Part shown: one piece after another, positions 1 to 7,555 of the stretch
Layout of the letters: the number at the start of each line of letters is the position of its first letter
Position numbering within the stretch: the stretch's first letter is position 1
DNA from: Lachnospiraceae bacterium
Lineage (GTDB): Bacteria; Bacillota; Clostridia; Lachnospirales; Lachnospiraceae
Length of the DNA: 64,000 nucleotides
Direction: 5' to 3'
Assembly: GCA_015056735.1 (NCBI GenBank)
Contig: SVFT01000004.1
Span: 124,001-188,000, forward strand
The notes under the pieces: generated by a model
What the model was told of the DNA's origin: nothing
The model's database searches: none
Seen by the model: the letters and a program-made list of their open reading frames with translations, nothing else
Program-made: the position numbers and the translations under genes

Positions 1-228
1 CCGGAGGATACGGTAGAAAAAGAAGTCCATTGGTATCTGATGATGGGCGACAGCTATTACAGCAAGCCGCAAAAAGAAGAGTATTTTGTTGATTCCGGTT
101 ATTATAAATACCATGAAGCCTTTCATCTTCTCAAGTTTCCGAATGAGAAGCAGATTCTGGAAAAGGCCTATGCGGAGTATCTTGAGCTGAAGAAGAACAA
201 TCTATGGGGAAACAAAAAGTATTATTGA
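1..228 (+). CDS. C-terminal end of an unidentified protein (5' truncated)
   Basis: The reading frame is open from the first base to a TGA at 226–228, so this is the tail of a gene that begins outside the window. About 75 residues are visible. They are rich in Tyr, Lys and Glu, and the last 40 are predicted helical. I see no signal peptide, membrane segment or motif, and I do not recognise the family. The downstream gene starts 25 bp before this stop in another frame, which suggests translational coupling. A frameshifted single gene is possible but nothing in the sequences argues for it. Confidence 0.6.
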   Translation, partial: PEDTVEKEVHWYLMMGDSYYSKPQKEEYFVDSGYYKYHEAFHLLKFPNEKQILEKAYAEYLELKKNNLWGNKKYY

Positions 229-542
229 GTTTTCATAAAAAGCTGTATGTTGGCGACCGGATCAAACATGTTAATCGAGTAAAATGGAAACTTGTACATG
301 GCATAGGACAGCTTGATGTTTATGTGATCTGTATCTGTCCGGGAGCTGATCAGCTTGAGATCATGCATTCTGCTTTTCTGAAGCAGCAATATTACCGGGA
401 TCATCCGCCGTTTGTTGTCGGGATCGCTTCCGGTTATGACGATGCGCTCGTACTTCTTGAGAAGATCGTCCGGAATGTATTAAACGAGACGGGAGACGTG
501 CTTTTAAAAGAATACTTTTTGCGGGATGCCTCGGGGATGTAA
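204..542 (+). CDS. Small hypothetical protein, 112 aa
   Basis: An intact ORF starting at ATG 204 inside the end of the preceding gene and stopping 3 bp before the DUF2953 gene. No strong Shine–Dalgarno precedes it, as expected if it is translated by coupling. The protein has a basic N-terminus, a central mixed beta/alpha stretch and a C-terminal helix, with no transmembrane segment. I cannot assign a family. Its place just upstream of DUF2953 and gerW suggests co-transcription with them. Confidence 0.6.
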   Translation: MGKQKVLLSFHKKLYVGDRIKHVNRVKWKLVHGIGQLDVYVICICPGADQLEIMHSAFLKQQYYRDHPPFVVGIASGYDDALVLLEKIVRNVLNETGDVLLKEYFLRDASGM

Positions 543-545
543 GGC

Positions 546-1415
546 ATGACAATCGAACTTTTATTGACAATCGCAAAGATCGCCGGAATCGTATTGGGAA
601 GTCTGCTTGGGTTTATCCTTCTTTTGATCGTTCTTGTATTGTTCGTTCCGATACGGTATAGGGTTCATCTTTCAAGAGAAGATGATCTTACCGCGTATGG
701 CAATGCATCATGGTTGCTTCGGGTTATATCCGTCACGTATCGTTATGATACCGGGGATGGCGGTTTTGTTCGAACGATCCGTTTTCTTGGGATTCCGGTC
801 CGTCGTCGAGAAAAGCGCTCATCGACCGATGAGCATAGCGGCCGCGCGATCAGATGGGAAGAAGATCATGCCTCTTTTCATGAACCGGAAGTCGATGCAC
901 AGGATCTATCATCTTCGATCCAAGAAGAGCCACGCCTGTCTGATCGGAAGATCTTATCGGAACAGCCTTCTTTGAATGAACATGCAAACACGGGTGAGCA
1001 GGGCAGTAAAGGCAGAAAAGCCGGCATCAAAGATCGGGTTACGGATGTGATCGGGAAGCTGAAAGGCATCCGCAGATTTCTTCAGGATGAAAGTTTTCAA
1101 AGAGCACTTTCTTTGTGTAAAAAGCAGTTGGTTCGTGCGTGGAGAGCGTTCAGACCGCGTAAGATCAGAGGCTATGTGAGATTCGGTTTTGAAGATCCTG
1201 CATTGACAGGCCGCATTTTGGGTGTTGCATGTACTTTTTATGCATTTTACGGAGATTCGCTCCGTGTGATCCCCGCTTTTGATGAGCAGGTTATTGAAGG
1301 CAGGCTTGATGTAAAAGGCCACATCCGTGTGATCACGGTCATCCTGATCGCGTTGAAACTATATTTTGATAAAGATATCAGACGTCTTTGGGCGATGATC
1401 TCAAAGGAGGAATAA
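546..1415 (+). CDS. DUF2953 family membrane protein
   Basis: A 289 aa protein with one strong N-terminal transmembrane helix (about residues 9–32), a charged low-complexity linker (about 80–155) and a C-terminal soluble domain containing the GYVRFGFEDPALTG stretch typical of DUF2953. This family regularly lies directly upstream of gerW/ytfJ in Clostridia, as it does here with a 3 bp gap. The biochemical role is unknown. A link to the spore or cell envelope is inferred only from this pairing. The ATG at 546 is the only good start. Confidence 0.85.
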   Translation: MTIELLLTIAKIAGIVLGSLLGFILLLIVLVLFVPIRYRVHLSREDDLTAYGNASWLLRVISVTYRYDTGDGGFVRTIRFLGIPVRRREKRSSTDEHSGRAIRWEEDHASFHEPEVDAQDLSSSIQEEPRLSDRKILSEQPSLNEHANTGEQGSKGRKAGIKDRVTDVIGKLKGIRRFLQDESFQRALSLCKKQLVRAWRAFRPRKIRGYVRFGFEDPALTGRILGVACTFYAFYGDSLRVIPAFDEQVIEGRLDVKGHIRVITVILIALKLYFDKDIRRLWAMISKEE

Positions 1416-1418
1416 TCA

Positions 1419-1805
1419 ATGGCAGAGAATAATTTTCCCAATGTTGTGGAATCTCTCATGAAAGGAATGGACGGATTTTTGTCCACGAAAACAGTAGTCG
1501 GAGAGGCGACCAGGATCGGGGATACCATTATCCTTCCGCTTGTAGATGTCAGCTTCGGCGTCGGAGCAGGCTCATCAAAAGGCTCCGGCAAAGAGAACGG
1601 TGCCGGCGGTCTGGGTGGCAAGATGACCCCCTCTGCTGTTCTTGTGATCAGAAACGGGCAGACAAAACTCGTTAATGTCAGAAACCAGGATACTGTGACC
1701 AAGATCCTTGATATGATCCCGGACCTGGTTGGTCGCTTCTCAAAACCGAAGGAGGACATGCCTTCCGATGATGAAGCTGTTTCCGTTGCTTTTCCTGATA
1801 AGTAA
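1419..1805 (+). CDS. gerW: GerW family sporulation protein (YtfJ-like)
   Basis: A 128 aa protein preceded by an AAAGGAGG ribosome site. The N-terminus contains the family's VVGEATRIGDTIILPLVDVSFG segment (about residues 25–47). A Gly/Ser-rich loop follows, then a strand ending in PSAVLVIRNGQTKLVNV. In Bacillus, GerW is a spore protein needed for normal germination. In non-sporulating Lachnospiraceae the family persists with unknown function. It sits in an operon with the DUF2953 gene upstream and a J-domain protein downstream. Confidence 0.9.
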   Translation: MAENNFPNVVESLMKGMDGFLSTKTVVGEATRIGDTIILPLVDVSFGVGAGSSKGSGKENGAGGLGGKMTPSAVLVIRNGQTKLVNVRNQDTVTKILDMIPDLVGRFSKPKEDMPSDDEAVSVAFPDK

Positions 1806-1835
1806 GCGATTTGTTGGTGTAAAGAGGGTATTGGA

Positions 1836-2300
1836 ATGGAAAGTATCAAAGAAGCCGAGCGGACAGAGTATAAAGAACTTCAGGATCTGTATCAGAAATT
1901 TATCAAAGAGAAGAAGCAGTACTTTGAAGAAATGCGTCTGCTGAATCAGAAGATCCTTTCTGAACGAAAACGGCTTAAAGATGAAGAAGTATTCTTTGCG
2001 AAAAAGATGGAGATCTTAAAGGGCGGTTATGCACAGCTTGAAGCCGATAAAAAGCAACTTGAGCGTGATCGTATCGCTCTGGAATCGGACCGCGCGAAAG
2101 GCGCTTTTTCATCGGATGAACCCGCAGTCCGTATGCTGTTTCGCGGTGTGACCAATCCGCTGACTCTTAAGAAAAGGTATAAAGACCTGATCAAGATCTT
2201 TCATCCCGATAACATTTGTGGAGATACCGATATGATCCAGATGATCAATCAGGTATTTGACAAGATGCAGGAAGAAGTCAGCTGGCAGCGTAAAGCTTAA
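1836..2300 (+). CDS. Coiled-coil protein with C-terminal J-domain-like motif
   Basis: A 154 aa protein. Residues about 1–95 form an uninterrupted, highly charged heptad-rich coiled coil. Residues about 108–154 resemble a minimal J domain: LKKRYKDLIKIFHPD supplies helix II and the diagnostic HPD tripeptide (about residue 126), and a helix III-like segment follows. A J domain would allow it to stimulate a DnaK-type Hsp70, but the Gly/Phe and zinc regions of DnaJ are absent. It closes the gerW operon and is followed by a rho-independent terminator. The client and function are unknown. Confidence 0.7.
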   Translation: MESIKEAERTEYKELQDLYQKFIKEKKQYFEEMRLLNQKILSERKRLKDEEVFFAKKMEILKGGYAQLEADKKQLERDRIALESDRAKGAFSSDEPAVRMLFRGVTNPLTLKKRYKDLIKIFHPDNICGDTDMIQMINQVFDKMQEEVSWQRKA

Positions 2301-2325
2301 GGAGAGTGCGCAGCAGAAAGAATGA

Positions 2326-2358
2326 AACCGGCAAGGTTATTACTTGCCGGTTCTTTTT
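2326..2358 (+). terminator. Rho-independent terminator of the gerW operon
   Basis: A 10 bp perfect stem (2326–2335 with 2343–2352, core CCGGCAAG/CTTGCCGG) with a 7-base loop and a CTTTTT tail. It lies 26 bp after the J-domain gene stop. Confidence 0.9.
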
Positions 2359-2360
2359 GA

Positions 2361-2389
2361 AATAAAAAAAGAGATTCGATCGAATCTCT
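2361..2389 (-). terminator. Rho-independent terminator of rpmB
   Basis: The palindrome GAGATTCGATCGAATCTC (2371–2388) is followed, on the minus strand, by a run of T (A tract 2364–2370 on the plus strand). It lies just past the rpmB stop and back to back with the terminator of the converging gerW operon. Confidence 0.85.
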
Positions 2390-2407
2390 CTTTCTTATTC
2401 GTTTTGA

Positions 2408-2593
2408 TTAAGCTCTCTCAACTTTGCCGCTGCGTAAGCATCCTGTACATACATGGATTCTCTTTGCTACGCCGTTAACACTGCATTTAACTCTTTTAAT
2501 GTTGGAGTTCCAAATATGATTGGATCTTCTATGAGAATGGCTTACGTTATTACCAAAATGAATACCTTTGCCACAAACTTCACATTTAGCCAT
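2408..2593 (-). CDS. rpmB: 50S ribosomal protein L28
   Basis: A 61 aa basic protein of the usual L28 length. The N-terminal MAKCEVCGKG and the later CTGCLRSGKV give a four-Cys zinc-ribbon pattern (the C+ form of L28). It binds 23S rRNA in the large subunit. An AGGAGGTG ribosome site lies 6 bp upstream of the ATG. It is monocistronic, with its own promoter and terminator, and is divergent from asp23. The rpmB / asp23 / yloV neighbourhood is conserved in Bacillota. Confidence 0.97.
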   Translation of the reverse strand: MAKCEVCGKGIHFGNNVSHSHRRSNHIWNSNIKRVKCSVNGVAKRIHVCTGCLRSGKVERA

Positions 2594-2668
2594 CTTTACA
2601 CCTCCTAAACATAAATAGTGTGTTATTTCTTCAAAAAAGATACGAGTCTATCGGCTCGCAACATTGAA

Positions 2669-2697
2669 ATCTTAACATATTCGCTATTGAAATGCAA
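2669..2697 (-). promoter_or_regulatory. Sigma-A-type promoter of rpmB
   Basis: On the minus strand TTGCAT (2692–2697) and TAAGAT (2669–2674) are separated by 17 bp, with a TGT extended -10 element. The predicted leader is about 70 nt and contains a weak hairpin around 2644–2657. The -35 region overlaps that of the divergent asp23 promoter. Confidence 0.7.
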
Positions 2698-2715
2698 GCA
2701 TAAATATCTTAAAAT
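2687..2715 (+). promoter_or_regulatory. Sigma-A-type promoter of the asp23–fakA operon
   Basis: TTGAAA (2687–2692), a 17 bp spacer and TAAAAT (2710–2715), 33 bp before the asp23 start. The -35 box shares base 2692 with the -35 box of the opposite-facing rpmB promoter, and the two -35 regions cover 2687–2697 together. Confidence 0.65.
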
Positions 2716-2747
2716 TATGAAAGATAAAATCAGAGGAGGTATGTCCT

Positions 2748-3110
2748 ATGAAAGGAACTTCATTGAACACCCAGAATGGTAGTATCGTGATTGATCATGA
2801 AGTCATTGCGCAGTACGCGGGCTCCGTTGCGGTTGAGTGTTTCGGTATTGTCGGGATGGCTTCTGTTAATATGAGAGATGGTATTGTAAAATTGCTTAAT
2901 CCGGATCGTCTGACCCATGGAATTTCCGTTTCGGTTTCCGAAAAAGGCGGATTGATCCTTCATTTTCATGTGATCGTTTCTTACGGCGTTGGGATCCGTA
3001 CGGTGGCTGAGAACCTGATCGACAGCGTGAAGTACAAAGTAGAAGAGTTCACTAGCCTGAAAATAGAAAAGATCAAAGTTTATGTTGAAGGTGTTCGCGT
3101 AATCGACTAA
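2748..3110 (+). CDS. Asp23/Gls24 family envelope stress response protein (YloU-like)
   Basis: A 120 aa protein starting after AGAGGAGGT. The sequence matches the Asp23/YloU fold: N-terminal GSIVIDHEVIAQYAGSVAVE, central FHVIVSYGVGI, and a C-terminal VNVyVEGVRV-like strand. Family members are small cytoplasmic or membrane-associated proteins linked to alkaline or cell-wall stress. In Bacillota this one is almost always followed by the DAK2 protein YloV/FakA, as here with a 15 bp gap. The precise function is unknown. Confidence 0.93.
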   Translation: MKGTSLNTQNGSIVIDHEVIAQYAGSVAVECFGIVGMASVNMRDGIVKLLNPDRLTHGISVSVSEKGGLILHFHVIVSYGVGIRTVAENLIDSVKYKVEEFTSLKIEKIKVYVEGVRVID

Positions 3111-3125
3111 GGAGGAACATATACA

Positions 3126-4781
3126 GTGGTTTGTAAAGGGATAGGCACAGCAACGATCATTAAGATGTTTTTGGCCGGTGCCCAGAATCTTGAAGCTAAA
3201 AAAGAGTGGATCAATGAATTGAATGTATTCCCGGTCCCCGACGGAGATACGGGTACGAATATGAGCATGACGATCCTGTCTGCTGCACGTGAAGTAGCTG
3301 CTTTGAACGACCCTTCCATGAAGGATCTTTGTAAAGCGATCTCTTCAGGGTCCCTGCGTGGCGCCAGAGGGAATTCTGGTGTCATTTTGTCTCAGCTGTT
3401 TCGCGGTTTTACAAAAGGCATTCAGGATCATGAAGAAGTGAATGTCGCCATTTTGGCTGAAGCATTCCAGCGTGCTGTTGAGACGGCTTATAAAGCAGTC
3501 ATGAAGCCGAAAGAGGGAACGATCCTGACAGTCGCAAAAGGCGGCGCCGATAAAGCGATGGAGCTTTGGCAGGATGGCGTGACGGATCTGGATGAGTTCT
3601 TTTCCAAGATCATTGCGCATGAAGAGTATGTATTGTCCCGTACGCCGGAGATGCTTCCTGTTTTGAAGGAGGCAGGCGTTGTCGATTCCGGCGGACAGGG
3701 TCTTGTTGTCGTTTTACAGGGCGCGTATGATGCATTTTGCGGTAAAGAGATCGACTATTCCGCGATCAAGCCTTCCTCCGGATCTGTTTCCGTAAAGGCT
3801 TCTGCGCAGGATGAAGCTGACATTAAATTCGGCTACTGCACGGAATTTATAATCATGCTCGATCATGAAGCGAAGATCGAAGAAGAGAATCAGCTGAAAT
3901 CATTTTTGGAGACGATCGGTGATTCGATCGTATGTGTTTCCGATGATGACATCATCAAGGTGCATGTGCACACGAACCATCCGGGGCAGGCTTTTGAGAA
4001 GGCCCTTACACTTGGGTCACTTTCCAATATGAAAGTTGACAATATGCGCCTGGAGCATCAGGAGAAATTGTTTAAAGAATCAGAGATCCGTGCCGCCTCC
4101 CAAAAGGAAGAGATGCCGCACAAGGAAGTTGGTTTTATCTCTGTTTCGGCAGGTGAAGGACTTGATCGTATCTTTAAGGAACTTGGCGTTGACTATATGA
4201 TTGAGGGCGGTCAGACAATGAATCCGAGTACGGAAGATATGCTTGGGGCGATCAGAAAAGTGAATGCCGATACGATCTTTATCTTCCCGAATAATAAAAA
4301 TATCATTCTTGCCGCAAATCAGGCGCAGACATTGACAGAGGACAAAAAGATCATTGTGGTGCCGACCAAGACGATCCCACAGGGTATTACTTCGGTTATC
4401 AATTATATTCCCGAAATGTCCCCTGAAGAAAACGAGCGTACGATGCTTGAAGAGATCAATCATGTAAAGACCGGGCAGATCACATATGCTGTCCGCGACA
4501 CATCGATCGATGGCAAAGATATCCATCAGGGTGATTACATGGGCATCGGCGATGCGGGTATCCTTTCCGTTTCAAAGGATATGAATGATGCTGTTCTTTC
4601 CATGCTTGACGAAATGATCGACGAGAATACAGAATTGGTCAGCGTATATTATGGTCAGGATGTCAGTGAAGACGAAGCAAATGCCATGAAAGCGCGGATC
4701 GAGGAAAGATTCTCTTCTTGCGACTGTGAATTGCAGTTTGGCGGACAGCCGGTATATTACTATATCATCTCCGCCGAATAG
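3126..4781 (+). CDS. fakA: DAK2 domain protein YloV, fatty acid kinase catalytic subunit FakA-like
   Basis: A 551 aa protein, the usual FakA/YloV length. The N-terminal DAK2-type ATP domain carries PDGDTGTNMSMT (Asp39, Asp41 and Asn45 region), which binds Mg-ATP. A middle domain and a C-terminal EDD/DegV-like domain (about 330–551) follow. In the fatty acid kinase system FakA phosphorylates exogenous fatty acids held by a DegV-type FakB protein; a DegV gene lies at 12581. The start is GTG 3126 with GGAGG 10 bp upstream. An ATG at 3165 is an alternative but would trim conserved residues. Co-transcribed with asp23. Confidence 0.88.
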   Translation: MVCKGIGTATIIKMFLAGAQNLEAKKEWINELNVFPVPDGDTGTNMSMTILSAAREVAALNDPSMKDLCKAISSGSLRGARGNSGVILSQLFRGFTKGIQDHEEVNVAILAEAFQRAVETAYKAVMKPKEGTILTVAKGGADKAMELWQDGVTDLDEFFSKIIAHEEYVLSRTPEMLPVLKEAGVVDSGGQGLVVVLQGAYDAFCGKEIDYSAIKPSSGSVSVKASAQDEADIKFGYCTEFIIMLDHEAKIEEENQLKSFLETIGDSIVCVSDDDIIKVHVHTNHPGQAFEKALTLGSLSNMKVDNMRLEHQEKLFKESEIRAASQKEEMPHKEVGFISVSAGEGLDRIFKELGVDYMIEGGQTMNPSTEDMLGAIRKVNADTIFIFPNNKNIILAANQAQTLTEDKKIIVVPTKTIPQGITSVINYIPEMSPEENERTMLEEINHVKTGQITYAVRDTSIDGKDIHQGDYMGIGDAGILSVSKDMNDAVLSMLDEMIDENTELVSVYYGQDVSEDEANAMKARIEERFSSCDCELQFGGQPVYYYIISAE

Positions 4782-4799
4782 GTATGATTCGGAGCTATT

Positions 4800-5873
4800 A
4801 TGCGTTATACAGCTAAGGAAAGGGTAAAGTTTATCTTTTCCCACTTTGCAAAAAAGAGCAGATTACTGCGAGTTGTATTGTGGCCGGTCTTTGTACTGGC
4901 CATGATCGTGCTCACGTTTGCTACATACTTCTTTCGCAATATGAAAAAAGAGGCATGCATTGGTTCTTTGTGCCTGTTTTTTGTAATGTGCAGCAGTTTT
5001 TCTTTTCCGCTTTTTGAGAACCTTGAAGTGAGTCAGAAACCAATGATCCTGATCGCGGATACACGTGTCGGAAAAGCTGCCGATGATCTTCCCAAGGAAG
5101 AGATCCTTGATGACGATGATGTCATGGATGGGTATGAAGATGTTGAATTTGAGCATGTGGATAATCTCGATAAGTACAGCCTTGATGAGATCCTTGCAGA
5201 GTCCTCGTCGAGTGTAAATGCAACAGCGTCTTCTGATAACGATGTGGAAGGAAATGCAAAAAAACCGGCAGATCAGTCGGTTTCTGTTCCGTCTGATTAT
5301 GTTTTTGACAAAAATGACTGGCGGCTCCTTTTGATCAACAAGCAGCATCCTGTTCCCGATGATTATCATTTTGAACTCGGGATCATCAAGGGCGCGATGC
5401 GTTGCGATACGCGGATCATCGACGATCTTGTTGCGATGCTTCAGGGTGCAAAAGAGGATGGCGTGAATCTTGTGATCTGTTCGCCTTATCGTGACATGAA
5501 CAGACAGACGATGCTTTTTGAACGTAAGATCGAGGCCTATATGGCCAGAGGCTACAGCTACATGGAAGCCTATAAGACGACGGCGCATGCGGTCACTGTC
5601 CCCGGAGCCAGCGAGCATCAGATTGGGTTGGCACTGGATATTATCTGCGATACATATGCTTCATTGAATGAAGGCTTTGGTGAGACCGAAGCCGGCAAGT
5701 GGCTTAAAGAGCATAGCGCAGAATATGGGTTTACGCTTCGTTATCCAAAAGGAAAAGAGTATATAACAGGAATCGAGTATGAACCCTGGCATTTTCGTTA
5801 TGTCGGCAGAGAAGCAGCCACAGTGATGAAAGAAAAGGATATCTGTCTCGAAGAGTTTGTAGAAAGACTATAA
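4800..5873 (+). CDS. D-alanyl-D-alanine carboxypeptidase, peptidase M15 (VanY-like)
   Basis: A 357 aa protein anchored by an N-terminal hydrophobic region (about residues 20–75, probably two segments). An acidic Ser-rich linker to about residue 165 follows, then an M15B domain. Zinc and catalytic motifs are present: SEHQIGLALD (about 270–279) and EPWHFRYVG (about 327–335). Such enzymes trim the terminal D-Ala from peptidoglycan stem peptides outside the membrane. CGGAG lies 7 bp before the ATG. It sits between fakA and tgt with short gaps, so it is probably in that operon. Confidence 0.92.
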   Translation: MRYTAKERVKFIFSHFAKKSRLLRVVLWPVFVLAMIVLTFATYFFRNMKKEACIGSLCLFFVMCSSFSFPLFENLEVSQKPMILIADTRVGKAADDLPKEEILDDDDVMDGYEDVEFEHVDNLDKYSLDEILAESSSSVNATASSDNDVEGNAKKPADQSVSVPSDYVFDKNDWRLLLINKQHPVPDDYHFELGIIKGAMRCDTRIIDDLVAMLQGAKEDGVNLVICSPYRDMNRQTMLFERKIEAYMARGYSYMEAYKTTAHAVTVPGASEHQIGLALDIICDTYASLNEGFGETEAGKWLKEHSAEYGFTLRYPKGKEYITGIEYEPWHFRYVGREAATVMKEKDICLEEFVERL

Positions 5874-5881
5874 GGTAAAAA

Positions 5882-7036
5882 ATGATTAAAAAAAGATATC
5901 GTTTACTGAAGACGGAAGGCCGCGCGAAAAGAGGCGAGTTTGAGACACCGCACGGCACGATCCAGACGCCGGTCTTCATGAATGTGGGAACGGTGGCTGC
6001 GATCAAGGGTGCTGTTTCCACAGAAGACCTCGAAGCGATCGGAACGCAGGTCGAACTCTCCAATACATATCATCTGCATGTGCGTCCGGGAGATGAGATC
6101 GTAAAAAAACTCGGCGGACTTCACAGATTCATGTCCTGGAACAAGCCGATCCTGACGGATTCCGGCGGGTTTCAGGTTTTTTCTCTTGCAGGTCTTCGAA
6201 AGATCAAAGAAGAAGGTGTATACTTTCATTCTCATATCGACGGCCGCAAGATCTTCATGGGTCCGGAAGAGAGTATGCGCATTCAGTCCAACCTGGCATC
6301 AACGATCGCGATGGCTTTTGACGAGTGTCCTCCCAGTAAGGCAAGTCGCATGTATGTGCAGGATTCTGTTGAGCGTACGACCAGATGGCTCAGAAGATGC
6401 AAAGCAGAGATGGACAGGCTGAATTCTTTGCCGGATACGATCAACAAAGAGCAGCTTTTGTTTGGTATCAACCAGGGTGCGGTTCTTCCGGATATCCGTA
6501 TCGAACATGCCAGGATCATTTCGGAAATGGATCTCGACGGTTATGCGGTCGGCGGTCTTGCCGTTGGTGAGACACATGAAGAGATGTATCAGATCTTGGA
6601 AGAGACAGTTCCTTACCTGCCGCAGGATAAGCCGACTTATCTGATGGGGGTTGGAACACCTGCCAACATTCTTGAGGCGGTTGAGCGAGGCGTTGACTTC
6701 TTTGACTGTGTTTATCCTTCACGAAACGGAAGACATGGCCATGTATATACAAACTTTGGCAAGCTGAACCTTTTTAACGCAAAATATGAACTAGACGAGC
6801 GTCCATTTGAAGAAGGGTGCGGATGCCCGGCATGCAGGCGTTACTCCAGAGCATATGTTCGTCACCTTCTGAAGGCAAAAGAGATGCTCGGCATGCGTCT
6901 TTGTGTTCTGCACAATCTTTATTTTTACAACACGATGATGGCTGAGATCCGGGATGCGCTGGATGAGGGGCGCTTTGCTTCTTATAAGAGGGAGAAGCTT
7001 GCGAAAATGGCATTGGCATCTCAAGAAAACACTTGA
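5882..7036 (+). CDS. tgt: tRNA-guanine transglycosylase
   Basis: A 384 aa TIM-barrel enzyme that exchanges the wobble guanine of tRNA Asp/Asn/His/Tyr for preQ1, the queuosine precursor. Visible signatures are ILTDSGGFQVFSLAGLRK with its active-site Asp, AMAFDECPPS, and DFFDCVYPSRNGRHG containing the nucleophile region. The C-terminal zinc site is CGCPACRR followed by His in the VLHNLYFYN segment. Start ATG 5882 lies 8 bp after the carboxypeptidase stop. Queuosine biosynthesis genes (queA, queC) are not in the window. Confidence 0.97.
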   Translation: MIKKRYRLLKTEGRAKRGEFETPHGTIQTPVFMNVGTVAAIKGAVSTEDLEAIGTQVELSNTYHLHVRPGDEIVKKLGGLHRFMSWNKPILTDSGGFQVFSLAGLRKIKEEGVYFHSHIDGRKIFMGPEESMRIQSNLASTIAMAFDECPPSKASRMYVQDSVERTTRWLRRCKAEMDRLNSLPDTINKEQLLFGINQGAVLPDIRIEHARIISEMDLDGYAVGGLAVGETHEEMYQILEETVPYLPQDKPTYLMGVGTPANILEAVERGVDFFDCVYPSRNGRHGHVYTNFGKLNLFNAKYELDERPFEEGCGCPACRRYSRAYVRHLLKAKEMLGMRLCVLHNLYFYNTMMAEIRDALDEGRFASYKREKLAKMALASQENT

Positions 7037-7092
7037 ACGTTTGGGGCATTTTCTGTATATTAATACATAGAGTGAATCTAGGAGGATAAGAA

Positions 7093-7395
7093 ATGGGAGT
7101 TTTAGCTACAGCAACATCCGGAAATGCCGGACTTGTCATGGTTGCATATATTGTTATCATCGGTGCGTTCATTTATTTTATGATGATTCGTCCGCAGAAG
7201 AAGGAGCAGAAGAGAGTTGCTTCTATGCTTTCGGCTCTTGAGATCGGTGACAGTGTTTTAACAAGCAGTGGATTTTACGGTATTGTGATCGATATCACGG
7301 ATGACACGGTCATCGTTGAGTTCGGTAATAACAAGAACTGCCGTATCCCGATGCAGAAATCTGCGATCGCACAGGTTGAGAAAGCGTCGGAATAG
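7093..7395 (+). CDS. yajC: Preprotein translocase accessory subunit YajC
   Basis: A 100 aa protein with a single N-terminal membrane helix (about residues 9–30) followed at once by the signature MMIRPQKKEQKR and a small soluble domain, exactly as in YajC of the SecDF–YajC complex. An AGGAGG site lies 6 bp before the ATG. Following tgt is the standard bacterial order. The usual downstream partners secD and secF are absent: the gene is closed by a terminator and then leuB. Confidence 0.95.
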   Translation: MGVLATATSGNAGLVMVAYIVIIGAFIYFMMIRPQKKEQKRVASMLSALEIGDSVLTSSGFYGIVIDITDDTVIVEFGNNKNCRIPMQKSAIAQVEKASE

Positions 7396-7413
7396 GATTT
7401 CAATTTGACTATG

Positions 7414-7444
7414 AAGCGTGAGAACAGTATGTTTTCACGCTTTA
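7414..7444 (+). terminator. Probable terminator after yajC
   Basis: The stem AAGCGTGAGAAC (7414–7425) pairs with GTTTTCACGCTT (7431–7442), including one G·T pair, across a 5-base loop. The tail is T-rich but interrupted (TTTATTCATTTT). Confidence 0.75.
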
Positions 7445-7496
7445 TTCATTTTCATATATATAAACTGAAGTTATAGTATTTATAAAAACGATTCAT

Positions 7497-7525
7497 TATT
7501 AACATAGAAAAAAGAATGCTACAAT
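7497..7525 (+). promoter_or_regulatory. Candidate promoter of leuB
   Basis: TACAAT (7520–7525) preceded by TGC gives an extended -10. The -35 is poor: TATTAA at 17 bp or TTAACA at 15 bp spacing. The predicted leader is about 25 nt, too short for a T-box or leader peptide. Confidence 0.4.
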
Positions 7526-7555
7526 GAATCAAAAACATGAGCGGAGGAAACGTTT

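Noticed and set aside
1-542. Single gene split by a frameshift
   Set aside because: The two products show no continuity of a recognisable domain, and the overlap is consistent with ordinary coupled genes.
7445-7555. T-box or leader peptide upstream of leuB
   Set aside because: The predicted leader is about 25 nt; no T-box core sequence or Leu-rich small ORF is seen.
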